Of a DNA stretch of 36,415 nt, positions 24,161 through 34,446 are shown in pieces. Both the position numbers and the translations under genes were made by a program. Within the stretch, counting starts at the first letter, position 1, and each line of letters opens with the position of its first letter. Source of the stretch: Syntrophomonadaceae bacterium (GTDB lineage: Bacteria > Bacillota > Dethiobacteria > DTU022 > UBA8154); assembly GCA_007135125.1 (NCBI GenBank), contig SLJK01000145.1, positions 1-36,415 on the forward strand. Direction: 5' to 3'. The notes under the pieces are model-generated. The model made no database searches. It saw only the letters and a list, made by a program, of their open reading frames with translations, and was not told where the DNA came from.

Positions 24161-24655
24161 ATGGGCCTTATGCCAATTGATGTTCAGAATAAAGAATTTG
24201 CCCGTAGTTTTAGAGGTTATAATGCGGAAGAGGTGGACGAATTTCTAGATAAAGTGGCCAAGGATTATGAGCAGGCCATGAAAGACAAGTTAAGCCTGGA
24301 GGAAAATATTCAGGAGCTGCAGGAGAAACTGGAACAATATCAGAAGCTTGAAAATACTCTTCATAATGCCATTATTGTGGCCCAGGAAACGGCTGAAGAT
24401 GTAAAACGAAATGCAAATAAAGAAGCGGAATTGATACGCAAAGAGGCAGATAAAGAAGCCCAGCGCACTGTGGAAGAGGCTCATTATAAGGCAAGTCGTA
24501 TCCTTTCCGAACACGAAGAAGTTTACAAACAGGCGCAGATTTTTAAACTCAGGTTTCGTTCTTTTATTGAGGCCCAGTTGGCTTCTCTGGAGTTGGAGGG
24601 TTGGCTGCAGGTAGAAGATGAAGAATCGGAACCAGAATCACGAGATGAAGATTGA
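24161..24655 (+). CDS. divIVA: DivIVA, polar/septal curvature-sensing protein
   Basis: Coiled-coil protein that binds negatively curved membrane at septa and poles and recruits division or growth regulators. The N-terminal lipid-binding domain reads MPIDVQNKEFARSFRGYNAEEVDEFLDKV, with a long coiled coil (about 30-145) rich in Glu, Lys and Gln, ending in an acidic tail. The track starts at 24101, but ATG 24161 follows an AAAGGGGGG site and gives the canonical MGLMPIDV start, 164 residues. Its own promoter probably lies at 24073-24101. Confidence 0.94.
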   Translation: MGLMPIDVQNKEFARSFRGYNAEEVDEFLDKVAKDYEQAMKDKLSLEENIQELQEKLEQYQKLENTLHNAIIVAQETAEDVKRNANKEAELIRKEADKEAQRTVEEAHYKASRILSEHEEVYKQAQIFKLRFRSFIEAQLASLELEGWLQVEDEESEPESRDED

Positions 24656-24680
24656 AAAAGCATTTGTTTCGTTTTTCCCT

Positions 24681-24709
24681 TTGACGGAAAGAAAAATGAG
24701 CATTATAAT
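24681..24709 (+). promoter_or_regulatory. Sigma-A promoter for the ileS T-box transcript
   Basis: TTGACG (24681-24686), a 17-base spacer and a perfect TATAAT (24704-24709). It lies just upstream of the T-box leader, with a start site expected near 24716. Confidence 0.8.
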
Positions 24710-24715
24710 AGTTAT

Positions 24716-24974
24716 TACCACAGGCTAGGAACGGGAGAGTAGGCAGGGTTTTAGACTTTACAGCGAACCGGAGATGGTGCGAGACCGGTAGGGAGAACAT
24801 GCCGAAGATCACCCGGGAGCCCTTGTTCCCAAAGGGGGTTAAGATTTAATCCCTCCGGTAGTTACAAGCGTTTGGGGTGGCGTTAACACTCGAAAGAGGT
24901 TATGGAAATCCTGTAACAAAAAGGGTGGTACCGCGAGAATTGATCTCGTCCCTGTTGACGAGATTATTTTTTTG
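24716..24974 (+). promoter_or_regulatory. T-box leader (tRNA-Ile responsive) of ileS
   Basis: The conserved T-box AGGGTGGTACCGCG is at 24922-24935. It is followed by an intrinsic terminator, ATCTCGTC (24943-24950) pairing with GACGAGAT (24957-24964) and then a T-tract to 24974. Upstream, the stem I region includes GGGAGAGTAG and a candidate specifier ATC (Ile) at 24808-24810 in GCCGAAGATCACCC. Uncharged tRNA-Ile would stabilise the antiterminator and allow ileS transcription. The specifier placement is inferred from position and from the gene controlled. Confidence 0.92.
24943..24974 (+). terminator. T-box regulatory terminator
   Basis: Eight-bp stem ATCTCGTC/GACGAGAT with a CCTGTT loop followed by TATTTTTTT. 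It competes with the antiterminator formed by the T-box sequence. Confidence 0.88.
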
Positions 24975-24992
24975 TCAAAACACTACATATGC

Positions 24993-25080
24993 AAAAGGAG
25001 GTAGAGCAGCCTGGTTATTTCAGAAAAAGTAAAACCTGTAGAGGTTAAAACTTTTTGCGTTAATAGCCGGGCGGACGAAT
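24993..25080 (+). promoter_or_regulatory. Structured ileS translation-initiation region with displaced Shine-Dalgarno
   Basis: A perfect AAAAGGAGG (24993-25001) lies 79 bases before the ileS ATG, while only a weak GGGCGGACG is near it. Between them GCCTGGTTATT (25009-25019) pairs fully, with G-U pairs, to AATAGCCGGGC (25062-25072), enclosing a second hairpin AAAAAGT/ACTTTTT (25024-25030 and 25050-25056) topped by AACC/GGTT. Folding would bring the strong site to about 15 bases from the ATG. Alternatively the strong site serves a 26-codon frame from CTG 25011 that ends at 25091, overlapping the ileS start by 11 bases. Confidence 0.5.
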
Positions 25081-27864
25081 ATGGATTATAGCAGTACATT
25101 GAATCTTCCTAAAACAGATTTTCCGATGAAGGCGGGACTGCCTAAGAGGGAGCCAAAACTATTAGAGGTCTGGAATAATATTGAATTATACACAAAAATG
25201 AGGGAGAAGCGTAAAGGAGCACCGGCTTTTGTACTCCACGATGGGCCTCCATATGCCAATGGAGATATACACATGGGGACTGCACTTAATAAGGTTTTAA
25301 AGGATATTATTAACAAGTTTAAGTTCATGCAGGGTTATGATGTGCCCTATGTTCCCGGGTGGGATACTCATGGACTGCCTGTTGAGCACCAGGTGATTAA
25401 ATCCAACAAGATTAATAGGGAAGAAATATCCTTTCTCGAGTTTAGACGCTTGTGCAGGGAGTATGCTTTAAAGTATTTGGATGTGCAGAGAGAACAATTT
25501 AAGAGACTGGGAGTAACAGGAGACTGGGAGAATCCATATATTACTTTAGACCCATCCTATGAAGCAGCCCAGATAGGGGTATTTGGAATTATGGCCCAAA
25601 AAGGGTTTATTTATAAGGGTTCGAAGCCTGTTTTTTGGTGTTCACAGTGCGAAACAGCTCTTGCTGAAGCTGAAGTAGAGTACCATGAAAGAAAATCACC
25701 TTCCATTTTTGTAAAATTTCCTGTAGTAGATAACCTGGGAAAGTGGTCCAGTGGTGGAAAACCATCTTCTGTGCTGATTTGGACTACAACACCCTGGACT
25801 ATTCCTGCAAACCTGGCAATTGCCCTGCATCCTAACTATAATTATGTGCTAATTGAGGCAAATAGTGAAGAACTTTATCTACTAGCCGAAGATTTAGTGG
25901 ACGATGTATTTAAAGCAATTAATAAAGAGAAAGGAAAAATTCTTAACCGTTTTAAAGGCAGCGATCTGGAAGGCGTTATCTACAAACATCCTCTTTATGA
26001 GAGAAATTCCAGGTTGTTGTTGGCCGATTACGTAACTCTAGAGCAGGGGAGCGGTTGTGTCCATACTGCGCCGGGGCATGGTCAAGAGGATTATGAAACA
26101 GGACTGGAATATAACCTTGATATTTTTGCTCCGATGGATTCAAAGGGAATTTTTTCCGCAGAGGCGGGAGAGTTCGCTGGACTTCGATATGACGAAGGCA
26201 ACAAGGCAGTTACCGGGGCATTGGAAAGAGAAAATGCTCTCTTGAGCCTTTCCTTTATCAGTCACCAATATCCTCATTGTTGGCGCTGCAAGGAAGAGGT
26301 TATTTTCCGAGCTACTGAGCAGTGGTTTGCTTCTATTGAGAACTTTCGAGAAAAAGCTCTTAGAGCTGTACAAGAGGTACACTGGTTACCTCTTTGGGGA
26401 GAAGGCAGGATGAAGAATATGATTGCTGGCCGCAGAGACTGGTGTATTTCTCGTCAGCGAGTCTGGGGAGTGCCGCTGCCAATTTTCTACTGTTTGGACT
26501 GTGACAAACCTCTTCTAACTCCTGCCAGTATTTCTGCCGTCCAGGACCTCTTTGGGAGAGAAGGCTCTGATGCATGGTATATATATGAGGCGGAGGAAAT
26601 TTTACCTGCAGAGTCCAGATGCTCTTCCTGCGGAGGAAGAGGGTTTCGCAAAGAGCAAGATATTATGGATGTATGGTTTGATTCAGGTTCCAGTCACGCT
26701 GCAGTCCTTGAGGATAGAGAAGAGCTTCGTTGGCCGTCAGACCTTTACTTAGAAGGAAGTGATCAGTTTAGAGGATGGTTTCAATCTTCTCTGCTTACTG
26801 CTGTTGCAACCAGGGGAAAGCCTCCTTACAACAGTGTTCTTAGTCATGGTTGGGTAGTAGATGGTGAGGGGAAAAAAATGTCCAAATCCCTCGGAAACGT
26901 GATTTCACCCAGTGATATTATTGAAAACTATGGTGCTGATATTTTACGCCTTTGGGTTTCGAGTGCGGATTTCACTAATGATATACATCTATCCAAAGGC
27001 ATCCTTAAACAGCTTACGGAGATCTATCGTAAAATACGTAACACATGTCGTTTTCTTCTGGGGAACTGCAGCGACTTTGACCCTTCAATTCATGCAGTCG
27101 ATTATGACAAATTGGAGGAAATGGATCGCTGGGTGTTGCACCGCCTTTATCAGTTAAAGGAGAAAACAGAAAGCGCTTATGAAAACTATGAATTTCACGG
27201 AGTTTTCCATGCCATACACAATTTCGCGGTAGTAGATATGAGCAATGTTTACCTTGATATTATTAAAGACCGTCTCTATGTGCTGGAGAAAAACTCTGCT
27301 TCCAGAAGAGCAGCGCAGACTGTGCTGACAGAGGTTCTTCAGACTATTACTTTGTTTATAACACCTATTTTATCTTTTACGGCAGAAGAAATATGGTCAA
27401 ATCTGCCCTTTCAAAACAAAGACAGCATACTGTTGGCTTCCTGGCCAGAACTTCCTCCTTATTACAAGGATGAAGCGTTGGCAGAGCGCTGGACAATTTT
27501 ATTGGAATTAAAGGAAGAGGTTAATCGTGCTCTGGAGAAAGCCAGGCGTGAAAAACTAATCGGTAATTCTTTAGAAGCTTCAGTAGACCTTTATCCTGAT
27601 GATAATCTTTATGAACACTTACAGAAATATAGTTCTTTTTTGCAAGCTCTGCTGATTGTTTCCGAATGCAAACTTCATGATCCAGCAACTATACCGGGAG
27701 TTGATTTGGAGAAAGCACAAGGGCTTTCCCTCAATATTCGGGTAAGCCCGGTTGAGGGCGAGAAATGCCAGAGATGTTGGAATTTCTCGCTTTCAGTAGG
27801 GCAGAGCGAAGAGCATCCAACTATTTGTTCGCGCTGTTTGGGGATTCTGAATAATATATTATAG
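25081..27864 (+). CDS. ileS: Isoleucyl-tRNA synthetase
   Basis: Class I aminoacyl-tRNA synthetase that charges tRNA-Ile and edits mischarged valine. The HIGH-type motif HMGT lies at 64-67 within PYANGDIHMGTA, the editing (CP1) domain at about 180-390 includes WTTTPWTIPANLAI and GTGCVHTAPGHG-like SGCVHTAPGHG, the KMSKS motif is at 599-603, and a C-terminal zinc site has Cys at 896, 899, 916 and 919. The 927-residue length and C-terminal zinc finger are those of the bacterial-type IleRS. The ATG gives the familiar MDYSSTLNLPKTDFPM start. Expression is under the T-box upstream. Confidence 0.97.
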   Translation: MDYSSTLNLPKTDFPMKAGLPKREPKLLEVWNNIELYTKMREKRKGAPAFVLHDGPPYANGDIHMGTALNKVLKDIINKFKFMQGYDVPYVPGWDTHGLPVEHQVIKSNKINREEISFLEFRRLCREYALKYLDVQREQFKRLGVTGDWENPYITLDPSYEAAQIGVFGIMAQKGFIYKGSKPVFWCSQCETALAEAEVEYHERKSPSIFVKFPVVDNLGKWSSGGKPSSVLIWTTTPWTIPANLAIALHPNYNYVLIEANSEELYLLAEDLVDDVFKAINKEKGKILNRFKGSDLEGVIYKHPLYERNSRLLLADYVTLEQGSGCVHTAPGHGQEDYETGLEYNLDIFAPMDSKGIFSAEAGEFAGLRYDEGNKAVTGALERENALLSLSFISHQYPHCWRCKEEVIFRATEQWFASIENFREKALRAVQEVHWLPLWGEGRMKNMIAGRRDWCISRQRVWGVPLPIFYCLDCDKPLLTPASISAVQDLFGREGSDAWYIYEAEEILPAESRCSSCGGRGFRKEQDIMDVWFDSGSSHAAVLEDREELRWPSDLYLEGSDQFRGWFQSSLLTAVATRGKPPYNSVLSHGWVVDGEGKKMSKSLGNVISPSDIIENYGADILRLWVSSADFTNDIHLSKGILKQLTEIYRKIRNTCRFLLGNCSDFDPSIHAVDYDKLEEMDRWVLHRLYQLKEKTESAYENYEFHGVFHAIHNFAVVDMSNVYLDIIKDRLYVLEKNSASRRAAQTVLTEVLQTITLFITPILSFTAEEIWSNLPFQNKDSILLASWPELPPYYKDEALAERWTILLELKEEVNRALEKARREKLIGNSLEASVDLYPDDNLYEHLQKYSSFLQALLIVSECKLHDPATIPGVDLEKAQGLSLNIRVSPVEGEKCQRCWNFSLSVGQSEEHPTICSRCLGILNNIL

Positions 27865-28212
27865 TATTCACCTTTTCTCCTTAAAAACCCTGAGCTTGCA
27901 GTTGAGCCAGGGGAACTTGTGGAGATTTGAGCCTGTGGTCAGGTGTTTGTAGTATGGCAGAGGAAGAAGAGCAAAGTTTATCAGCCGGGATGGCAGAATT
28001 ATCTCAGCAGATGGATTAATAAAATCTTGCTGATTATATTAATCTCTAAAAATATTTTTAGGCGATAAAAGCTCAGAAAAGTGATATAGGGGGAGAAGAA
28101 GATACTTGAAGGGGAAGAAAATAAAGAACAAGTTGGTTGGCCGGACACATTTGTTATTGACCAAAAACCGCGAAAAGGGAAAAAGCATTTTTGGGGAGGA
28201 AGGGTTTTCTTT
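27865..28212. other. Region between ileS and lspA
   Basis: About 350 bases. It holds a stem-loop CCCTGAGCT (27888-27896) with AGCCAGGG (27905-27912), eight pairs and one bulged A, without a T-tract; a 21-codon frame from ATG 27954 (MAEEEEQSLSAGMAELSQQMD, to 28019) with only a weak AGGTG upstream and no recognised homologue; a perfect 16-bp palindrome CTAAAAATATTTTTAG (28046-28061); and an in-frame N-terminal extension of lspA from 28090. Some relatives have a DksA/TraR-type zinc-finger gene here; none is seen. Confidence 0.5.
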
Positions 28213-28656
28213 TTGGGGTTGGCAGCTATTTTGCTCACTGCAGATCAAGCTAGCAAATACTGGATAAATATCACAATGGACTACACTGAAACTTGGCCAG
28301 TGTTGGAGGGAATCTTTCACTTGACCTATGTTCGCAACTTTGGCGCTGCTTTTGGTATTTTTCCCTACCACAGGACATTTTTTATAATTGCTTCTATTTT
28401 GATGGTTTTACTAATTGTTTATGGACAAGGATACTTTCCACGCCGTTACTCCTTGATCCAGTTAGGGTTATCCTTTATGCTGGGCGGTGTGTTAGGTAAT
28501 CTTTATGATCGTATCAGCGTTGGTTATGTAATTGATTTTTTGGATTTCCGTATTTGGCCGGTTTTTAATCTGGCAGATGCGGCCATTGTAACTGGTGCGC
28601 TCCTTCTAATGTGGGGTTTAAGCAGGCATTTGCCTTCCTTTTGTATAGGGAGATAG
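28213..28656 (+). CDS. lspA: Lipoprotein signal peptidase (signal peptidase II)
   Basis: Membrane aspartyl protease that removes signal peptides from prolipoproteins after lipidation. Four hydrophobic segments are visible. The family motifs are present: TADQASKYWI near the N-terminus, RNFGAAFGIF, GNLYDRISVGYVIDFLDF with one catalytic Asp (108) and FNLADAAI with the other (122). The start is uncertain: TTG 28213 has AGGAAGG upstream but leaves a short first segment; the same frame is open back to 28090, with AGGGGGAG (28088-28095) six bases before ATA 28102, but contains no canonical start. rluD follows at once after the stop codon. Confidence 0.94.
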   Translation: MGLAAILLTADQASKYWINITMDYTETWPVLEGIFHLTYVRNFGAAFGIFPYHRTFFIIASILMVLLIVYGQGYFPRRYSLIQLGLSFMLGGVLGNLYDRISVGYVIDFLDFRIWPVFNLADAAIVTGALLLMWGLSRHLPSFCIGR

Positions 28657-31917
<3,261 letters not shown>

Positions 31918-31943
31918 GATATTTTCCTCCCGGGTGTGCGGTT

Positions 31944-31973
31944 TTCGAAGAAAGTTGAAAAGCTTTCTTCGAA
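31944..31973. repeat. Perfect 11-bp inverted repeat in the rqcH leader
   Basis: TTCGAAGAAAG (31944-31954) and CTTTCTTCGAA (31963-31973) are exact inverted copies with an 8-base spacer. In rqcH orientation they lie between the proposed -10 and the ribosome binding site, so they could form an operator or a leader hairpin near the transcription start. Confidence 0.7.
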
Positions 31974-31977
31974 TTAA

Positions 31978-32006
31978 AGTATAACGGCTATTTATGTATT
32001 AAGCAA
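31978..32006 (-). promoter_or_regulatory. Candidate promoter for rqcH
   Basis: On the minus strand TTGCTT (32001-32006), a 17-base spacer and TATACT (31978-31983). The -35 is weak. It lies directly upstream of the inverted repeat. Confidence 0.4.
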
Positions 32007-32073
32007 ACAAGAAGAAAACACCTGCACTAATAAACAGCAGAATATAGACAGGTAACCTTTCAAAAAGTTTTAG

Positions 32074-32120
32074 AAAATACAGGATAATGCCCTTCTTAGG
32101 ACTAATTCACTGTATTTTTT
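32074..32120. repeat. Intergenic inverted repeat between rqcH and yicC
   Basis: AAAATACAG (32074-32082) and CTGTATTTT (32110-32118) pair over nine bases around a 27-base loop, with two more T after the second arm. No gene is seen in 31984-32206. The hairpin could end a short plus-strand transcript or belong to the yicC control region. Confidence 0.4.
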
Positions 32121-32139
32121 AGAATTACTCCTTTTTCCC

Positions 32140-32167
32140 TTGAATATGAACAATTTTATGGTAGAAT
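32140..32167 (+). promoter_or_regulatory. Candidate sigma-A promoter for yicC-remA-gmk-rpoZ-coaBC
   Basis: TTGAAT (32140-32145), a 16-base spacer and TAGAAT (32162-32167), about 40 bases before the yicC start. It is the best promoter-like pair in the divergent intergenic region. Confidence 0.55.
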
Positions 32168-32206
32168 TAATTATATAAAACGATATTTGCAGTAAGGGGT
32201 ATTAAT

Positions 32207-33088
32207 TTGGTCAAAAGTATGACAGGGTACGGTAGAGGTGAGTCAAGTGAGGGAGGGTTCGGTTTAATTGTTGAGCTTCGCGCTTTGAACCATCGTTATC
32301 TTGATCTGGTTATCAGGATGCCTAAAGAGCTCTCATCTTTTGAAGATACGGTAAGGAAGCAGATTAAAGAAGAGCTGTTTAGAGGTAGAATTGAGGTTTA
32401 TGTTACCATCCAGGAGACAGTACATACAGCCAGATCTGTAAAAATAGATGAAAATCTGGCGAAAGCCTACCTTGAAGCCTTTCAAGCACTTAGGGAATCT
32501 TTGAGCTTGGATGAGGAAAAATGGACTGCAAGCAGTTTGGCTTCCCTCCCTGATGTTTTGCAAATAAACAAAAATGAAATTGAACCGGAAAGAGTGAGCA
32601 GCGTACTTAAAAGCGGCCTGGAAGAAGCTCTTATAAGGTTGAATTTACAAAGAAAAAGGGAAGGAGAGAGGTTGGAAGTTGATATTGCCCGCAGAATTGA
32701 AATAGTAAAAGAAATGGTGCATAATATGAAAGATAAAAGTCCGCAGGTGCTAAAAGACTATCAAAAGAGGCTAGATAACCGCTTAAGGGAGCTTCATAAC
32801 TGTTCTGACTATGATAAACAGCGGTTTTTTACGGAGGTGGCCTTTTTTGCAGAAAGATCAAATATCGATGAAGAGCTTGTTCGACTTCAAAGTCATTTAC
32901 ACACTTTTAAAGAGGACCTGTCCAAGGATGATGGCTTAGGGCGCAAGCTGGATTTTCTTGCGCAGGAAATAAACAGGGAAATTAATACCATTGCTTCCAA
33001 GAGTAACGATTTGGAGATTTCTCGTATGGTTGTTGAATCAAAGAGTGAAATGGAAAAAATCCGTGAACAGATACAAAATATAGAATAA
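32207..33088 (+). CDS. yicC: YicC/YloC family endoribonuclease
   Basis: YicC-family proteins are stress-related endoribonucleases first shown in E. coli and B. subtilis. The N-terminus has the signature VKSMTGYGRGE, followed by LRALNHRYLDLVIRMPKEL; the C-terminal DUF1732 part has EEFFTEVAFFAERSNIDEELVRL-like sequence (TEVAFFAERSNIDEELVRLQ) and ending GRKLDFLAQEINREINTIASK. Length 293 is typical. It starts with TTG behind AAGGGGT. It heads a conserved Firmicute block with remA, gmk, rpoZ and coaBC. Confidence 0.93.
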   Translation: MVKSMTGYGRGESSEGGFGLIVELRALNHRYLDLVIRMPKELSSFEDTVRKQIKEELFRGRIEVYVTIQETVHTARSVKIDENLAKAYLEAFQALRESLSLDEEKWTASSLASLPDVLQINKNEIEPERVSSVLKSGLEEALIRLNLQRKREGERLEVDIARRIEIVKEMVHNMKDKSPQVLKDYQKRLDNRLRELHNCSDYDKQRFFTEVAFFAERSNIDEELVRLQSHLHTFKEDLSKDDGLGRKLDFLAQEINREINTIASKSNDLEISRMVVESKSEMEKIREQIQNIE

Positions 33089-33156
33089 GTTTAAAAATAT
33101 AATCATGCTAAAAGGAGGGAAATAAACCTTCAATAGTTGTTAACGTTTTGGAGTTG

Positions 33157-33297
33157 ATGGAGTTAGAGAACCAAGCAGTTAAGATAGGTGATTATTCAAG
33201 GTTGTATTGTTTCGCAGCATATTTTAAGGAGGTGTCATACCTGTTTGCGGATTTTTTTGTCAGAATCCGCTCAGGAACAGTTCAAAATGAATATTAA
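33157..33297 (+). other. Unrecognised 46-codon ORF overlapping the remA start
   Basis: An ATG frame between yicC and remA encodes [18 protein letters not shown] and onward, ending at a TAA 11 bases inside remA. The initiation site is poor (GGAG only three bases before the ATG), but the 11-base overlap would permit translational coupling. No homologue is recognised; a 57-codon open frame could arise by chance at this base composition. Confidence 0.25.
33231..33280 (+). promoter_or_regulatory. Leader hairpin before remA
   Basis: A strong AAGGAGG at 33228-33234 is followed by GCGGATT (33247-33253) that pairs with AATCCGC (33264-33270), and outer CTGTT/AACAG bases can extend it. The remA ATG at 33287 lies just after the hairpin with only a weak AGGAAC site of its own, an arrangement similar to that before ileS. 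Confidence 0.4.
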
Positions 33298-33541
33298 ACT
33301 TATAAATATTGGATTCGGAAATATTGTTTCGGCAAATCGTATTATTGCTATTGTAAGCCCGGAATCGGCACCAATAAAAAGGATTATAGGAGAAGCAAGG
33401 GATAGAGGCATGTTAGTGGATGCCACATACGGAAGACGTACCAGGGCCGTTATTATTTCTGATAGCGGACATATTATATTATCCGCTGTACAGCCAGAAA
33501 CAGTAAAACATCGCCTGCAAACCAAAGAAGCCGTAGAATAG
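33287..33541 (+). CDS. remA: RemA family regulator (DUF370)
   Basis: Small DNA-binding protein that activates matrix and osmoprotection genes in B. subtilis by binding as a ring-like oligomer. The 84 residues contain the family hallmarks [26 protein letters not shown] (in two parts), [21 protein letters not shown] and [14 protein letters not shown]. The track ORF starts at 33188, but the conserved N-terminus KLINIGFG fixes ATG 33287 as start. In Clostridia without known biofilm systems its targets are unknown. Located between yicC and gmk as in most Firmicutes. Confidence 0.94.
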   Translation: MNIKLINIGFGNIVSANRIIAIVSPESAPIKRIIGEARDRGMLVDATYGRRTRAVIISDSGHIILSAVQPETVKHRLQTKEAVE

Positions 33542-33593
33542 GAATAACAGTTACAATTTAGATTGTTTTTTTTAATGATGCGGAGAGGAAAAT

Positions 33594-34229
33594 ATGGATA
33601 AGGGACTGTTTTTGGTTATCTCTGGGCCCTCCGGAGTCGGAAAAGGAACTGTTTGTAAAAAAGTTGTGGGGCGTAATGAAAGATTGTTACACTCCATTTC
33701 TATGACCACTAGAGCCCCACGAAAGGGAGAAAAAGAGGGAGTAGATTATAATTTTGTCAAAGAAGAGGAATTTATAGAGTTAATAGATAGTGGAGCTTTT
33801 ATGGAGTGGGCAAGGGTTTACGGCAACTATTATGGCACGCCGGCTCTTCGAGTAGAAGAAATAAGAGCTAAAGGTTTTGATGTCCTTTTGGAGATTGATG
33901 TCCAGGGGGCAAAACAGATACGCAGTAATTATGAGGGTGGTATTTTCGTGTTTCTTCTGCCTCCTTCCATGGAAGAATTGTTGAGGAGGATAAAGGAAAG
34001 GGCAACGGATAGTTCTGATAATATTGCCAAGAGATATAGTGCTGCTTATAATGAACTGCAAGAAGTATGGAAGTATGATTATTTTATTGTTAATAATGAT
34101 ATTTCTTCAGCAGTGAAAAGAATCGAAGCAATTATCTTAGCAGAAAAATGTCGCGTCAACAAAAATAATAAATTATTATATCATATTTTGGAGAAGGGTG
34201 ATTGCAGTGATACATCCGTCAACAGATGA
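33594..34229 (+). CDS. gmk: Guanylate kinase
   Basis: Phosphorylates GMP to GDP with ATP. The P-loop GPSGVGKGT is at 11-19, and the GMP-binding region SMTTRAPRKGEKEGVDYNFV follows, then DVLLEIDVQGAKQIR and the lid region RIKERATDS. Core length is normal; the 211-residue protein carries about ten extra C-terminal residues that overlap rpoZ. ATG with GGAGAGGA upstream. Confidence 0.96.
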   Translation: MDKGLFLVISGPSGVGKGTVCKKVVGRNERLLHSISMTTRAPRKGEKEGVDYNFVKEEEFIELIDSGAFMEWARVYGNYYGTPALRVEEIRAKGFDVLLEIDVQGAKQIRSNYEGGIFVFLLPPSMEELLRRIKERATDSSDNIAKRYSAAYNELQEVWKYDYFIVNNDISSAVKRIEAIILAEKCRVNKNNKLLYHILEKGDCSDTSVNR

Positions 34230-34413
34230 TTTGTTAGACAAGGTAGATAGCAGGTATACTCTCGTAATTATGGCTGCTAAAAGGGCCAGGAAGCTTAGGG
34301 AGAGCCAAGTCAACAGGGATGAAGCCCATATATTTAAAGAGGTTTCTGCTGCTTTGGAGGATATTGCAGCAGGCAAAATTACTTACGAAAGAACTAAAAA
34401 TGGCATCAAGTAA
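34207..34413 (+). CDS. rpoZ: RNA polymerase omega subunit
   Basis: Small subunit that helps fold and assemble the beta-prime subunit. The family core DDLLDKVDSRYTLVIMAAKRARKL is clear, followed by the acidic-hydrophobic helix region VSAALEDIAAGKITY. The track starts at GTG 34198; GTG 34207, with AGGGTGA five bases upstream, gives the usual short start MIHPSTDDLL and 68 residues. Both overlap the end of gmk (23 bases from 34207), implying coupling. Confidence 0.93.
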   Translation: MIHPSTDDLLDKVDSRYTLVIMAAKRARKLRESQVNRDEAHIFKEVSAALEDIAAGKITYERTKNGIK

Positions 34414-34446
34414 TAATTGGCGCCTTGAAATGCGGGTGTAGAGCAG

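Noticed and set aside
27954-28019. 21-codon ORF MAEEEEQSLSAGMAELSQQMD between ileS and lspA
   Set aside because: Too short, weak initiation site and no recognised homologue; mentioned only as content of the gap.
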